Program-made: the position numbers and the translations under genes
Assembly: GCF_003626535.1 (NCBI RefSeq)
Contig: NZ_RBAL01000002.1
Location: forward strand, 1 to 64,000
Length of the DNA: 64,000 nucleotides
From: Streptomyces hoynatensis
GTDB lineage: Bacteria > Actinomycetota > Actinomycetes > Streptomycetales > Streptomycetaceae
Direction of reading: 5' to 3'
Notes under the pieces: generated by a model
Databases searched by the model: none
Told to the model about the DNA's origin: nothing
The model's input: the letters and a program-made list of their open reading frames with translations, nothing else
Part shown: positions 32,669 through 42,197 of the stretch, in pieces
How positions within the stretch are numbered: position 1 is the first letter of the stretch
Layout of the letters: every line of letters starts with the position of its first letter

Positions 32669-32824
32669 CGCGGCCTCCTTCCTGCTTCGGTGGCGCCTCC
32701 ACCCTACTGTCCGCCCACCGGCAAGTGCAACGGAAGGCGCGGGGCGATTGCGTTAGCCGTCAGACCATTGCAATGATTCATGGCATTTGACGTGCAGGAA
32801 TGCTCTTTCGACGCAACAAGCCAG

Positions 32825-32854
32825 TTGCCTGATCGGTGAACGCAACATAGCGTT
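32825..32854 (+). promoter_or_regulatory. Promoter of the DUF4097-ABC operon with overlapping palindrome
   Basis: TTGCCT (-35) and TAGCGT (-10, at 32848-32853) are 17 bases apart. The inverted repeat AACGC-N6-GCGTT (32839-32854) covers the -10 box. A second palindrome, ATTGCAAT at about 32765-32772, lies nearer the MarR gene. These are candidate binding sites for the divergent MarR-type regulator. Confidence 0.55.
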
Positions 32855-32889
32855 TCTGGCGTCGGAAACAACGAGCACAGGAGCGCACG

Positions 32890-33558
32890 ATGCAGAAGTT
32901 CGACACCCCCGCCCCGATCTCCGCCGTCCTTGACATCCCCGCCGGGCGCATCCGGTTCCTCGCCGCCGACCGGGCCGACACCACGGTCGAGGTCCTGCCC
33001 CTGAACGCCGCCAGGGGCCGCGACGTGAAGGCGGCGGAGCGCACCACGGTCGCGTACTCCGACGGCGTGCTGCGGATCGAGGCCCCCGCCGGGAGGAACC
33101 AGTACCTCGGCCCCTCCGGGTCCGTCGAGGTCACGATCCAGCTGCCCGCGGGCTCCGGCGTCGAGGCCACGTCCTCCTGCGCCGGATTCCGGGCCGTCGG
33201 CCGCCTCGGCGAGGTCGTCTTCGAGGGCGCGGACGGCGAGGTCAGGATCGACGAGGCCGCGAGCCTGCGGCTCACCGCCTTCGGCGAGGTCTCGGTCGGC
33301 CGCCTGGGCGGCCCGGCCCGGATCAGCACGCAGAAGGGCGACATCCGGATCGGCGAGGCGGCGGGCGGCACGGTCGTCCTGACCACGCAGCTGGGCGACG
33401 TGTCCATCGCCGCCGCACCCGGAGTCTCCGCCTCCCTGGACGCCGGCACCACCTACGGCCGCGTCCACAACACCCTCAGGAACGCGGACGGCGCCGCCGC
33501 GGCACTCACCATCCGCGCGACCACCTCGCACGGCGACATCACCGCCCGCAGCCTGTGA
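32890..33558 (+). CDS. DUF4097-type beta-strand repeat protein
   Basis: The 222-residue protein has no signal peptide or membrane segment and consists of short repeated strands with DUF4097-like turns (IPAGRIRFLAADRADTTVEV, GEVRIDEAASLRLTAFGEVSVGRL, TQKGDIRIGEA, TQLGDVSIAAA, TTSHGDITARSL). Such right-handed beta-solenoid-like proteins often accompany MarR/PadR regulators and ABC exporters in Streptomyces; their role is unknown. AGGAG precedes the ATG, and the ABC ATPase gene starts 28 bases downstream. Confidence 0.85.
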   Translation: MQKFDTPAPISAVLDIPAGRIRFLAADRADTTVEVLPLNAARGRDVKAAERTTVAYSDGVLRIEAPAGRNQYLGPSGSVEVTIQLPAGSGVEATSSCAGFRAVGRLGEVVFEGADGEVRIDEAASLRLTAFGEVSVGRLGGPARISTQKGDIRIGEAAGGTVVLTTQLGDVSIAAAPGVSASLDAGTTYGRVHNTLRNADGAAAALTIRATTSHGDITARSL

Positions 33559-33586
33559 CCGCGCAGCCAGGACAAGGAGCCCCCTC

Positions 33587-34575
<989 letters not shown>

Positions 34576-34579
<4 letters not shown>

Positions 34580-35361
34580 GTGCGATGTCCCTGGCCCTGC
34601 GCGATTCCGCCACGATGCTGCGGCGCAACCTGCTGCACGCCAGGCGCTACCCCTCCCTCACCCTGAACCTGCTGCTCACCCCGGTGATGCTGCTGCTGCT
34701 GTTCTCCTACGTCTTCGGCGACACCATGAGCGCGGGCATCGGCGGCGCCGACCGCTCGGAGTACCTCGCCTACCTGGTGCCGGGCCTCCTGCTGATGACG
34801 ATCGGCAGCACCACCATCGGCACCGCGGTGTCGGTGGCCACCGACATGGCCGAGGGCATCATCGCGCGCTTCCGCACGATGGCCATCCACCGCGGGTCGG
34901 TGCTGGTGGGACACGTCCTCGGCAGCGTTCTGCAGGCGATCGCCGGCGTGGTGCTGGTGGGGGCGGTGGCCGTGGCCATCGGCTTCCGGTCCACGGAGGC
35001 CACCGCCCTGGAGTGGGTCGCCGCCCTCGGCCTGCTGACGCTGTTCGCGCTGGCGCTCACCTGGATCGCGGTCGGGATGGGCATGGTCAGCCCGAACGCC
35101 GAGGCGGCGAGCAACACCGCGATGCCGCTGATCTTCCTGCCGCTGATCTCCAGCGCCTTCGTGCCGGTCGACGCGATGCCGGGCTGGTTCCAGCCGATCG
35201 CCGAGTACCAGCCCTTCACCCCCGCCATCGAAACCCTGCGCGGCCTGCTGCTGGGCAGCGAGATCGGCCACGACGGCTGGTTCGCGATCGCCTGGAGCCT
35301 GGCGCTGACCGTCCTCGGCTACCTCTGGTCGACGGCCTCCTTCCACCGCGACCCCAGGTAG
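34576..35361 (+). CDS. DrrB-type ABC-2 transporter permease
   Basis: The 261-residue protein has six predicted membrane helices and the ABC-2 layout: LNLLLTPVMLLLLFSYVFG, LVPGLLLMTIGSTTIGTAVSVATDMAEGIIARFRTMAI, and the motif before the last helix FLPLISSAFVPVDAMPGWFQPIAEYQPFTP. It forms the membrane part of the exporter with the ATPase encoded immediately upstream. The substrate is unknown. A terminator with a T-tract follows about 45 bases downstream. Confidence 0.94.
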
Positions 35362-35407
35362 CCGGCGTGGCCACCCACCGGCCGCCCCCGCACCCCTCCC
35401 GACCCCC

Positions 35408-35461
35408 AGGGCGGCGTACCCCGGCCCCACGCCGGCGGAACGCCGCCCTGCCGGCGTTTTT
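35408..35461 (+). terminator. Rho-independent-type terminator with T-tract
   Basis: Two alternative stems are present: AGGGCGGCGT with ACGCCGCCCT, and ACGCCGGC with GCCGGCGT. The second is followed directly by five T residues. It closes the DUF4097-DrrAB operon. Confidence 0.8.
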
Positions 35462-35612
35462 CCGGCCGGTGCCGTCCGCGTGCCGTTTCCGGGCGGCCCG
35501 CGTCCGCCACGGCGCCGCACGCTCCCCGACGCGTTCCGCCACCGGCTGAAGGCGCGCGGCGGGCGTGCGCGGCCACCTTGCGGAAGGGGCCGGCCGGAAA
35601 CGGCGGCGACCC

Positions 35613-35634
35613 GATCCGCACCTATCGGCGGATC
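35613..35634. repeat. Inverted repeat in a non-coding gap
   Basis: GATCCGC-N8-GCGGATC is a perfect 7-bp inverted repeat within the roughly 290 bases between the terminator and the CatB-like gene. Another GATCCGC follows nearby at about 35657. No gene is supported in this gap. Confidence 0.5.
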
Positions 35635-35749
35635 CGTCACCGCCACGGCGTATGGATCTGATCCGCACCGTCCGCGCGCCGCTTCCGGGAGCCCGGGGGA
35701 GCGGGCAACTGCCCGGCGTGGTCTGCCAGGCGTGGCCTGCCGGGAGGGC

Positions 35750-36430
35750 TCAGCGGTGCGGTGGCGGGTCCCGGCGGGCCAGGGCGGCGGCCCGCTCCAG
35801 GTCGTCGACGCTGCCGGACATGATCGTGCGCAGGTGCGCGGTGACGAGGGGGAGCGGCCAGTCCCACCAGGCCAGGGCCAGCAGGCGGTCGATGTCGGCC
35901 TCGCTGTGGCGGCGCCGGACGAGGCGGGCGGGGTTGCCGCCGACGATGCCGTAGTCGGGGACGTCCTCGACGACCACGGAGGCGGCGGCGACGATCGCCC
36001 CGTGGCCGATGCGGACGCCCGGCATCACCATGGCCCGGTAACCGAGCCAGACGTCGTGGCCCACCACGGTGTCCCCCCGTCCCGGCAACCCGGTGATCAG
36101 GTCGGCGTGCTCGGCCCAGGAGCCGCCCATGATCGGGAAGGGGAAGGTGGAGAGGCCGTCCATGCGGTGGTTGGCGCCGTTCATGAGGAACCGCACGCCC
36201 TCGCCCAGCGCGCAGAACTTCCCGATCACCAGCCGTTCCGGCCCGTAGTGGTACAGCACGTTGCGGGTCTCGAAGGCGGTCGGATCGTCCGGGTCGTCGT
36301 AGTAGGAGAACTCGCCTGCCTCGATCAGCGGCGAGGTGATCAGCGGCTTCAGGAGCACCACCCGCGGCTGCCCCGGCACCGGGTGGAGCACGGTCGGGTC
36401 GGCGGGGAGGGCGGGAGGGGGCGGGGTCAC
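35750..36430 (-). CDS. CatB/Vat-like xenobiotic O-acetyltransferase
   Basis: The 226-residue protein belongs to the hexapeptide-repeat xenobiotic acetyltransferases. It shows the YYDDPDDPTAFETRNVLYHYG segment, the catalytic-His region FLMNGANHRMDGLSTFPF, VVGHDVWLGYRAMVMPGVRIG and GIVGGNPARLVR. Relatives acetylate chloramphenicol or streptogramin A, but many environmental members have unknown acceptors. The GTG at 36430 follows GAAGGGAAG. It is divergent from a TetR regulator, suggesting inducible expression. Confidence 0.92.
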   Translation of the reverse strand: MTPPPPALPADPTVLHPVPGQPRVVLLKPLITSPLIEAGEFSYYDDPDDPTAFETRNVLYHYGPERLVIGKFCALGEGVRFLMNGANHRMDGLSTFPFPIMGGSWAEHADLITGLPGRGDTVVGHDVWLGYRAMVMPGVRIGHGAIVAAASVVVEDVPDYGIVGGNPARLVRRRHSEADIDRLLALAWWDWPLPLVTAHLRTIMSGSVDDLERAAALARRDPPPHR

Positions 36431-36568
36431 GGAGTGCTTCCCTTCTGCGGGCGGTGCCGGGCCGGCCGCCCGTGGCGTGGTCCCGGCTCCCCGGCCCACT
36501 GTTAGTGCGACGGTTGCTGCTTTAAGATGCTGTCACGCCGTTGTCCCCCTGAGCAATCGGATACGCCA

Positions 36569-37300
36569 GTGACGACTCCCGCAGACGCCGCATCGGAGCA
36601 GGAACCGGAACGGCACCCGGACCAGGAACGGGCCTTCGAACCGTCCCCGGGCCCGGCCTTCGAACCGGCCCCGGAACCGCACGGTGCCCGGCCGGGGGCC
36701 AGGCGCCGCCCCGGGGGCCGCACCGCCCGCATCCGCAGGCAGGTGCTCGACGCGGTCCTCGCCGAGTTGGGCGAACACGGCTACGACGGGCTGACCACGG
36801 ACGCCGTCGCCGCCCGCGCCGGCGTGCACCGCACCACGGTGTACCGGCGCTGGGGGGACGTCGGCGGCCTGCTCGCCGACGTCCTGGACGCGGCGGGCGA
36901 CGACGACTGGCAGCCCCCGGACACCGGCTCGCTTGAGGGCGACCTCAGGGCGCTGAACGAGGAGATCCAGACGGCCCTGACCGCGCAGCCGCCGGTCGTC
37001 GCGGCCCTGATCGCCGCCTCGTTCCGCTCCGAGAAGGCCGCCCACGCCCAACGGCGGCTCTGGGAGGACCGGTACGCCCGCTGCGAGATCGTCGTCACCC
37101 GGGCCGTCCGGCGCGGCGAACTGCCGCCGCACACCGAGGCGTTGCCCCTGCTCATCGCCGCCACCGCGCCGCTCTACCACGAACTGCTGCTGCTGCGGAC
37201 GCCGCCCGACCCGCGGCTGCCGGGCCGCGCGGCCCGCGCCGCCGCCCTGGCCGCGGCGGCCGGCGCCTTCCCCGGGGCCGCCGCGGCGGACGCGACCTGA
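36569..37300 (+). CDS. TetR-family regulator
   Basis: The protein is about 243 residues. A disordered, Pro/Glu-rich N-terminal extension of about 45 residues precedes a TetR helix-turn-helix (residues about 50-100: VLAELGEHGYDGLTTDAVAARAGVHRTTVYRRWGDVGGLLADVL) and a TetR_C-type ligand domain. The GTG at 36569 is chosen; a possible -10 box (TAAGAT at 36523) lies 40 bases upstream. It is divergent from the acetyltransferase gene and probably represses it. Confidence 0.88.
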   Translation: MTTPADAASEQEPERHPDQERAFEPSPGPAFEPAPEPHGARPGARRRPGGRTARIRRQVLDAVLAELGEHGYDGLTTDAVAARAGVHRTTVYRRWGDVGGLLADVLDAAGDDDWQPPDTGSLEGDLRALNEEIQTALTAQPPVVAALIAASFRSEKAAHAQRRLWEDRYARCEIVVTRAVRRGELPPHTEALPLLIAATAPLYHELLLLRTPPDPRLPGRAARAAALAAAAGAFPGAAAADAT

Positions 37301-37614
37301 GCGGGAGTTCCGCCGGGGCTTCGCCCGCGCCCTCGCCCGCGGGGGCGCGGGGGCGCCGGGGCACCGGGGGCGTTCTGGGGGCGCCCACCGGCCGGGGGTT
37401 GCCCAGCGGCAAGCGCCCTGCCGGGGGGTGTGACTGCGGTGTTCCGCAGGCCGGGGCGCGGTGGTTCTTACGGCCGGCCCCAGTCCCGGCCTGCGGCCAC
37501 CCCCAGCGGAATTCGGGGGCTGGCATGATCGAAACCGGGGCCTGCCGCTTCGTAGGTTGGTGAACGCACCGCAGTCGCGAGGTGCACCACCACGAACGAG
37601 GAGACGAGCACGGC
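37301..37614. other. Intergenic region upstream of the serine hydrolase gene
   Basis: The first 130 bases are a low-complexity G/C tract with imperfect hairpins (for example CCGGGGCTTCGCCC-like and GGGGGCGCC/GGCGCCC words) that may terminate the TetR gene. The remainder should hold the hydrolase promoter, but I see no consensus -35/-10 pair I would trust. No gene is supported. Confidence 0.4.
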
Positions 37615-38805
37615 ATGAGACCCGCCACGACAGCCAGGACGACGTCCCGCGTCGCCGCCACCGCGCTCGTGACCCTGCTGGCCGGGGTTGCGCTGGCCGC
37701 GACCCCGGCCGTGGCCCGGCCCGCCGGGCAGGACCCGCTGCGGCACCAGGCGGAGGCGATCCGGGACACCGGAGCGGTCGGCGTGGTCGCCGAGTCCGCC
37801 ACCGCCGGCGGCAGGCGCCACCACGCGGCGGCCGGCCTGGCCGACACGGCCGGCGGGCGGGCGGCCCGCCCGGGAGACGTCTTCCGGATCGGGAGCTCCA
37901 CCAAGACCTTCACCGCCACGGTGATGCTGCAGCTGGAGGCGGAGGGCCTGCTGTCCCTCGACGACACCGTGGAGAGCCACCTCCCCGGGGTGGTTTCGGG
38001 CAACGGCAACGACGGCCGCGCCATCTCCCTGCGCGACCTGCTGCAACGCACCAGCGGGCTCTACGACTACCTGAACGACCTGCCCACCCTCACCGGCCCC
38101 GAGGGCTTCGAGGAGAACCGCCTGCGGCACTTCGAGCCGCGGGAGCTCGTGGACATGGCGATGCGGCACGAGTCCACCGGCGAGCCGGGGACCTGGAAGT
38201 ACTCCAACACCAACTACATCCTCGCCGGAATGATCATCGAGGAGACCACCGGCCGCAGCTGGCAGACGGAGGTGACCGAGCGCATCATCGAGCCGCTGCA
38301 CCTGGAGCACACCTACGCCCCCGCCGACCAGCCCTTCCTGCCCACCCACCACCTGAACGGCTACTCCGCCTTCCACACCGAAGGCACCCCGCTCGACGTC
38401 ACCGTCTGGAACCCCAGCGCGGCGGGTGCGGCCGGGGCGATGGTCAGCAACACCGAGGACCTGACCACCTTCTACCAGGCCCTGTTCGGCGGCGACCTGC
38501 TCCCCGCCCGGCAGCTCGCCGAGATGACGCGCACGACCCCCGCCCCCGGCACCGACGCGCCGGACCGCAGCTACGGGCTGGGCCTGTACCACGACACCCT
38601 TCCCTGCGGCGGCGGTTACTGGAGCCACCCGGGCGACGTCGTCGGCTATGCGACCAGAAACGGCATCAGCGAGGACGGGCAGCGCATCGTCGTCGTGGAG
38701 TTCACCGGCGACGGCGACTACCGCAACGACACCACGGAGCAGGCCACCGACGCCCTGATACGCGGACGACTCTGCGCCACGGAAGCGGAGCGCTGGCGGT
38801 CTTGA
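37615..38805 (+). CDS. Secreted serine beta-lactamase-like hydrolase / D-Ala-D-Ala carboxypeptidase family
   Basis: The 396-residue protein has a Sec signal peptide (cut near AVARPA, residue 35) and a class C beta-lactamase/DD-peptidase-type domain. Catalytic motifs are SSTK (Ser94, Lys97), YSN (Tyr196-Asn198) and HPG (His338-Gly340). It resembles alkaline D-peptidases and esterases of the family more than true beta-lactamases. GAGGAG precedes the ATG. The last codons overlap the edge of an IS481 remnant on the other strand, so the natural C-terminus may have been altered slightly. Confidence 0.92.
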   Translation: MRPATTARTTSRVAATALVTLLAGVALAATPAVARPAGQDPLRHQAEAIRDTGAVGVVAESATAGGRRHHAAAGLADTAGGRAARPGDVFRIGSSTKTFTATVMLQLEAEGLLSLDDTVESHLPGVVSGNGNDGRAISLRDLLQRTSGLYDYLNDLPTLTGPEGFEENRLRHFEPRELVDMAMRHESTGEPGTWKYSNTNYILAGMIIEETTGRSWQTEVTERIIEPLHLEHTYAPADQPFLPTHHLNGYSAFHTEGTPLDVTVWNPSAAGAAGAMVSNTEDLTTFYQALFGGDLLPARQLAEMTRTTPAPGTDAPDRSYGLGLYHDTLPCGGGYWSHPGDVVGYATRNGISEDGQRIVVVEFTGDGDYRNDTTEQATDALIRGRLCATEAERWRS

Positions 38806-38927
38806 CCTGGAGCGCTGTTGACGCGGCCGATGGGCGGTTGGCCGTCAAGTGCGGTATGGCACCGGAGGTGGTTCGCGAGGTGAAGGCGCCTGCCGTGGAC
38901 GGTCAACCGCGCGTTGGGGTGAGACAC
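38802..38927 (-). mobile_element. IS481-type transposase remnant with the middle deleted
   Basis: On the minus strand a GTG at 38927 starts VSHPNARLTVHGRRL, the N-terminus of IS481-family transposases. After about four unrelated residues it jumps to RCHTALDGQPPIGRVNSAPGQ, which is that family's C-terminus. Roughly 280 residues with the helix-turn-helix and DDE domain are missing. The remnant abuts the 3' end of the serine hydrolase gene. No terminal inverted repeats could be delimited. Confidence 0.75.
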
Positions 38928-39206
38928 GGGCACCTCGTCAGTCCATGACGGCGGCACCGATTCCGCCCCGGGCGGCCACGGCTGCCGATCCTGACGCCCC
39001 GTCACCTGAGTCGGCACGGCCCTCGCGCCCCGGGCCGTGGCGAGACGCGCGGCGTCGACGGGGCGCGCGGCGTTGCCGGGGCGCGTGCAGGGTGGCGGGG
39101 CGCGTGCCGGGTGGTGGGGGGCGGCACGCGGGGCGGGCGGGCCATGGGGGACCGTGGGGGATCGTGGGGGACTGCACCCACACCCCTGCGAGAAAGGCGG
39201 GCAACC

Positions 39207-40496
39207 GTGGACCGGCCCTCACGCCCGATGCCCGAACGGCGCCTGCGTCCGCCCATGGGCTGGAACAGCTGGGACTGCTACGGCACGACGGTGACGGAAC
39301 AGGAGGTGCTCGCCAACGCGGAGTTCATGAGCACGCGCCTGCTGCCCCACGGCTGGGACACCGTGGTGGTGGACATCCAGTGGTACGAGCCGACCGCCCG
39401 CGCCCACGGCTACAACGCCGGCGCGCCTCTCGTGCTCGACGGGCACGGCCGCCAGCTCCCGGCGGAGAACCGGTTCCCCTCCGCGGCCGGCGGGGCGGGC
39501 TTCGGGCCGTTGGCCGACCGGGTGCACGCGCTCGGCCTGCGGTTCGGCCTGCACATCATGCGTGGCATCCCCCGCCGCGCGGTGGCCGCGCGCCTGCCGG
39601 TGGCCGGCACCTCGTTCACCGCCGACGAGATCGCCGACACCGCCTCGGTGTGCCCGTGGAACAGCGACAACTACGGCCTGAACCACGACCACCCAGGCGC
39701 CCAGGCCTACTACGACGCGCAGGTCGCCCAGTTCGCCGCCTGGGGCGTGGACTTCGTCAAGGCCGACGACATGCTCTTCCCCTACCACGAACGGGAGATC
39801 GCCGCCTACGCCCGCGCCCTCAGGCGCAGCGGCCGCCCGATCGAGCTGAGCCTCTCGCCCGGCACCGAGGTCTCCCTCGCCCACCTCGGCCACCTGCGGG
39901 CCCACGCCACCATGTGGCGCGTCTGCGACGACCTGTGGGACCGCTGGGAGGACGTCGAGGCGCAGTTCGCCCGCATGGCCCGCTGGGCGCCGTGGCAGGG
40001 CGAGGGCGGCTGGGCGGACGCCGACATGCTCCCCCTGGGCCGCATCGGCATCCGCGCCGAACGCGGCGAGGACCGCCTCAGCCGCCTCACCCGCCCCGAG
40101 CAGATCAGCCTGCTCACGCTGTGGATCATCTCCCGCTCCCCCCTGATGATGGGCGGCGACCTGCCCACCAGCCCCGCCGAAACCATCGGCCTGCTCACCA
40201 ACGACGAGGCCCTGTCCGTGCTCCGGCAGGGCACGGAAGCCCGCGAGGTCCTGCGCGAGGACGGGCTCGTCCTGTGGACGGCCCGCGACAACGAGGAGGA
40301 ACACACCCGCTACGCCGCCGTGTTCTCCCTCGCCGCCACCCCGCGGCACCTCGCGGTCCCGCTCGGCTCGGTGGGCGCCCGCCCCGGCGACCGCATACGG
40401 GAGTTGTGGACCCACACCGACATCCCGCACGACGGCCGCCACCTGACCCTCGACCTCCCCGCCCACGGCGCCGCCCTCTACCGCCTCACCCCCTGA
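39207..40496 (+). CDS. GH27-like glycoside hydrolase (alpha-galactosidase superfamily)
   Basis: The 429-residue protein has no signal peptide. It shows the GH27 TIM-barrel start MGWNSWDCYG and VVVDIQWYEP. The likely nucleophile Asp is in WGVDFVKADDM, and the likely acid/base Asp in WRVCDDLWDRWED. WADADMLPLG and ISRSPLMMGGDLP follow, and a beta-sandwich C-terminus closes it. Family members remove terminal alpha-galactose or related sugars; intracellular location suggests action on imported oligosaccharides. The GTG at 39207 follows GAGAAAGGC. Upstream lie short GTGGGGGAC direct repeats (39143-39172). Confidence 0.88.
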   Translation: MDRPSRPMPERRLRPPMGWNSWDCYGTTVTEQEVLANAEFMSTRLLPHGWDTVVVDIQWYEPTARAHGYNAGAPLVLDGHGRQLPAENRFPSAAGGAGFGPLADRVHALGLRFGLHIMRGIPRRAVAARLPVAGTSFTADEIADTASVCPWNSDNYGLNHDHPGAQAYYDAQVAQFAAWGVDFVKADDMLFPYHEREIAAYARALRRSGRPIELSLSPGTEVSLAHLGHLRAHATMWRVCDDLWDRWEDVEAQFARMARWAPWQGEGGWADADMLPLGRIGIRAERGEDRLSRLTRPEQISLLTLWIISRSPLMMGGDLPTSPAETIGLLTNDEALSVLRQGTEAREVLREDGLVLWTARDNEEEHTRYAAVFSLAATPRHLAVPLGSVGARPGDRIRELWTHTDIPHDGRHLTLDLPAHGAALYRLTP

Positions 40497-41287
40497 CGGC
40501 CGCATGCTGCTCGGGCCGGGAACGATGACGTGGGAGCCGGGCACCCGGGCCGGCGCCTCCGTCTTCCTTCCGGCCGGGCTGCGGCGGGTCGGCGTCCGAG
40601 CGCCCTCCTGGCGCGAAGCCCTGCGGATCAACGGCGGTTCCAGGATCGTCGAGTGCAGCTCCGCCGAAGGCGATGTCCACCGCGCCGTCATGCCGAACGA
40701 GTTGCCCCCTCCTGCTCGAAGCCCTGAGCCGGGGCCGGACCGCCCACTGAGCCCCCGCCGGCAGGCGCGGCAGCACCCCCCACCCACCGCGCCGCCCGGC
40801 GGCCCCGGCGCCGGCGGAATGCGCGGGGGCGCGCCCCGGGGCGCACATGTCGGCAGGTTCGGAGATTCGAGGGCGCGGAACAGGGGTGGAAGCCGTCCCG
40901 GCCTTTGGCCATTCATCGGGTCGTGGATGCACGTCGAGCTCGTTCGGGGTCGGTCGCCCCTTACGGCAGTGCAACCCGGTACCGGCTGGTGAGGCCGGCC
41001 TGTCTCTCGCTCAGCACGGCATCGACGTGTACTTCGTCCACGAAGGCTCTGAAGCGGCACAGGCAACGACGCATCCCACTCGTGCTGAAGACGGTGCTGA
41101 CCAGGGCGAATACGAAAGGGGACCACGGTCTGGCCGCGCCGTTGCTCTCACCGGCGCGGTTGCCTGTGCGGCCTTCCATAGCGTGGGAGTGTGATCGAGC
41201 GAGCCCCACTTCCCCTGCGATTCCCAGGTCATATGGGGTGGTGGGGCTCGCCCGCTCGTGTCATCAGCCAGTGGATGGAGAGACACA
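40497..41287. other. Long region without a convincing gene
   Basis: After the glycosidase gene an open plus-strand frame from 40504 contains a protein-like stretch (RINGGSRIVECSSAEGDVHR) but no recognisable domain and a low-complexity continuation; it may be a remnant. From about 40900 the GC content drops. An 11-bp inverted repeat (GCGAGCCCCAC at 41199-41209 with GTGGGGCTCGC at 41241-41251) lies shortly before the next small gene. It could be a terminator or an element end. Confidence 0.4.
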
Positions 41288-41467
41288 GTGACCCATGGGA
41301 ATGACCAAAGTCGCCCTGGTGCCTGGTGGGCGGTGATCCGCGGACTGGGCCGGTGGGTGCTGCGACGGCGTCACACTGCGGCTGACCAGCTTCTGCGCGG
41401 GGCCTGTCACGGTGCTGGTACTGCCGTGATCAGCCTCTGCGTGATCTGGGTCCAGACTCACTACTGA
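41288..41467 (+). CDS. Small membrane-anchored hypothetical protein
   Basis: A 59-codon frame starts GTG at 41288 after GGAGAG. The first 38 residues are soluble and basic (WAVIRGLGRWVLRRRH), and the end is a single hydrophobic segment (GAGTAVISLCVIWV) followed by QTHY. Codon use is less GC-biased than in neighbours. A very stable hairpin lies 17 bases after the stop, which supports a real transcription unit. Family and role unknown; similar small single-span proteins occur on actinomycete plasmids and integrative elements. Confidence 0.5.
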   Translation: MTHGNDQSRPGAWWAVIRGLGRWVLRRRHTAADQLLRGACHGAGTAVISLCVIWVQTHY

Positions 41468-41483
41468 TACGCACTGTGAAACG

Positions 41484-41521
41484 GCTCGCATGCCCTGCGC
41501 ACAAGCGCAGAGCATGCGAGC
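41484..41521 (+). terminator. Strong hairpin terminator after the small gene
   Basis: A 17-base arm starting GCTCGCATGC pairs with its partner across an ACAA loop with only one mismatch. There is no T-tract, which is normal for actinomycete terminators. Confidence 0.75.
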
Positions 41522-41624
41522 AGCTCATCGGGGCGCTCAACGACATCGCCAACCTTCACCGTTGAGCCGGGGCGACGGGTTGGACGTCCGGCCACACGGT
41601 GGTCGAAGTAAGCACCGGCGATAG

Positions 41625-41894
41625 GCCCTTCCCGCGTCGGCCAGGAGGTCCGCCGTCGCCGATCACTTCGCCTTCCGTGTCTGGACGGTCAGGGAATACC
41701 GACGGCTCCGCCGCTTCATGTCCGGCGAGGTCTTCCGCAAAGCCACCCTGCTGTGCCGCCCCACTGACCATGCGGTGGACTTCATCGCGCTGGTTCACAC
41801 CGATCCACGGCATCGGGCCGGAGCACGCGTTCAGGATCGGCGCGATCTCCACGGCTTCTCCGGTGCTCGGCGGCTGATTCCCCGCGCGGGGTAG
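41625..41894 (+). pseudogene. Start-less coding-like fragment of unknown family
   Basis: Between two stop codons the plus strand has about 85 codons with strong GC-ending codon bias. The translation looks protein-like (ADHFAFRVWTVREYRRLRRFM, KATLLCRPTDHAVDFIALVH). No start codon with a ribosome-binding site exists at its beginning, so it is probably the 3' remnant of a lost gene. I do not recognise the family. A minus-strand frame over the same bases (41556-41852) has worse codon bias. Confidence 0.4.
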
Positions 41895-42149
41895 TGGGCC
41901 CCGGCGCCCGCCGCCGTGTCCGCGCCTCCCGGGCCGGGGCCGGGGCGAGGCGGCGGGCCGCCTCCGGGAGCGGGCTCCCGGCGCCGGGTCACTCCTTCGC
42001 CGGGGAGGACGGACTCGTCCGGGCGCATGCGACGGGGAAATCCCCGGCCGGCCGCCGACCCGGGACGAGACTCCTACGCGGCCGGGGACTTCCCGAGCGG
42101 CCCGAAGGCGCCGCCGCCCTCGGCCGAGCCGACGAGAGGAATGCGCCCG

Positions 42150-42197
42150 ATGAGGAAGCCGATGAGGAAACCGATGCGGAAACCGGTGAGGGCAACC
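42150..42197 (+). repeat. 12-bp tandem repeat encoding MRKP
   Basis: ATGAGGAAGCCG, ATGAGGAAACCG and ATGCGGAAACCG, then a diverged GTGAGGGCAACC, repeat at the start of the lectin gene. Each copy supplies an in-frame start codon and two basic residues to the signal peptide. Confidence 0.85.

Noticed and set aside
36569..36710. TetR start further downstream, skipping the disordered extension
   Set aside because: No in-frame start with a ribosome-binding site lies closer to the helix-turn-helix. The GTG at 36569 has the promoter-like sequence at reasonable distance, so the extension is kept.
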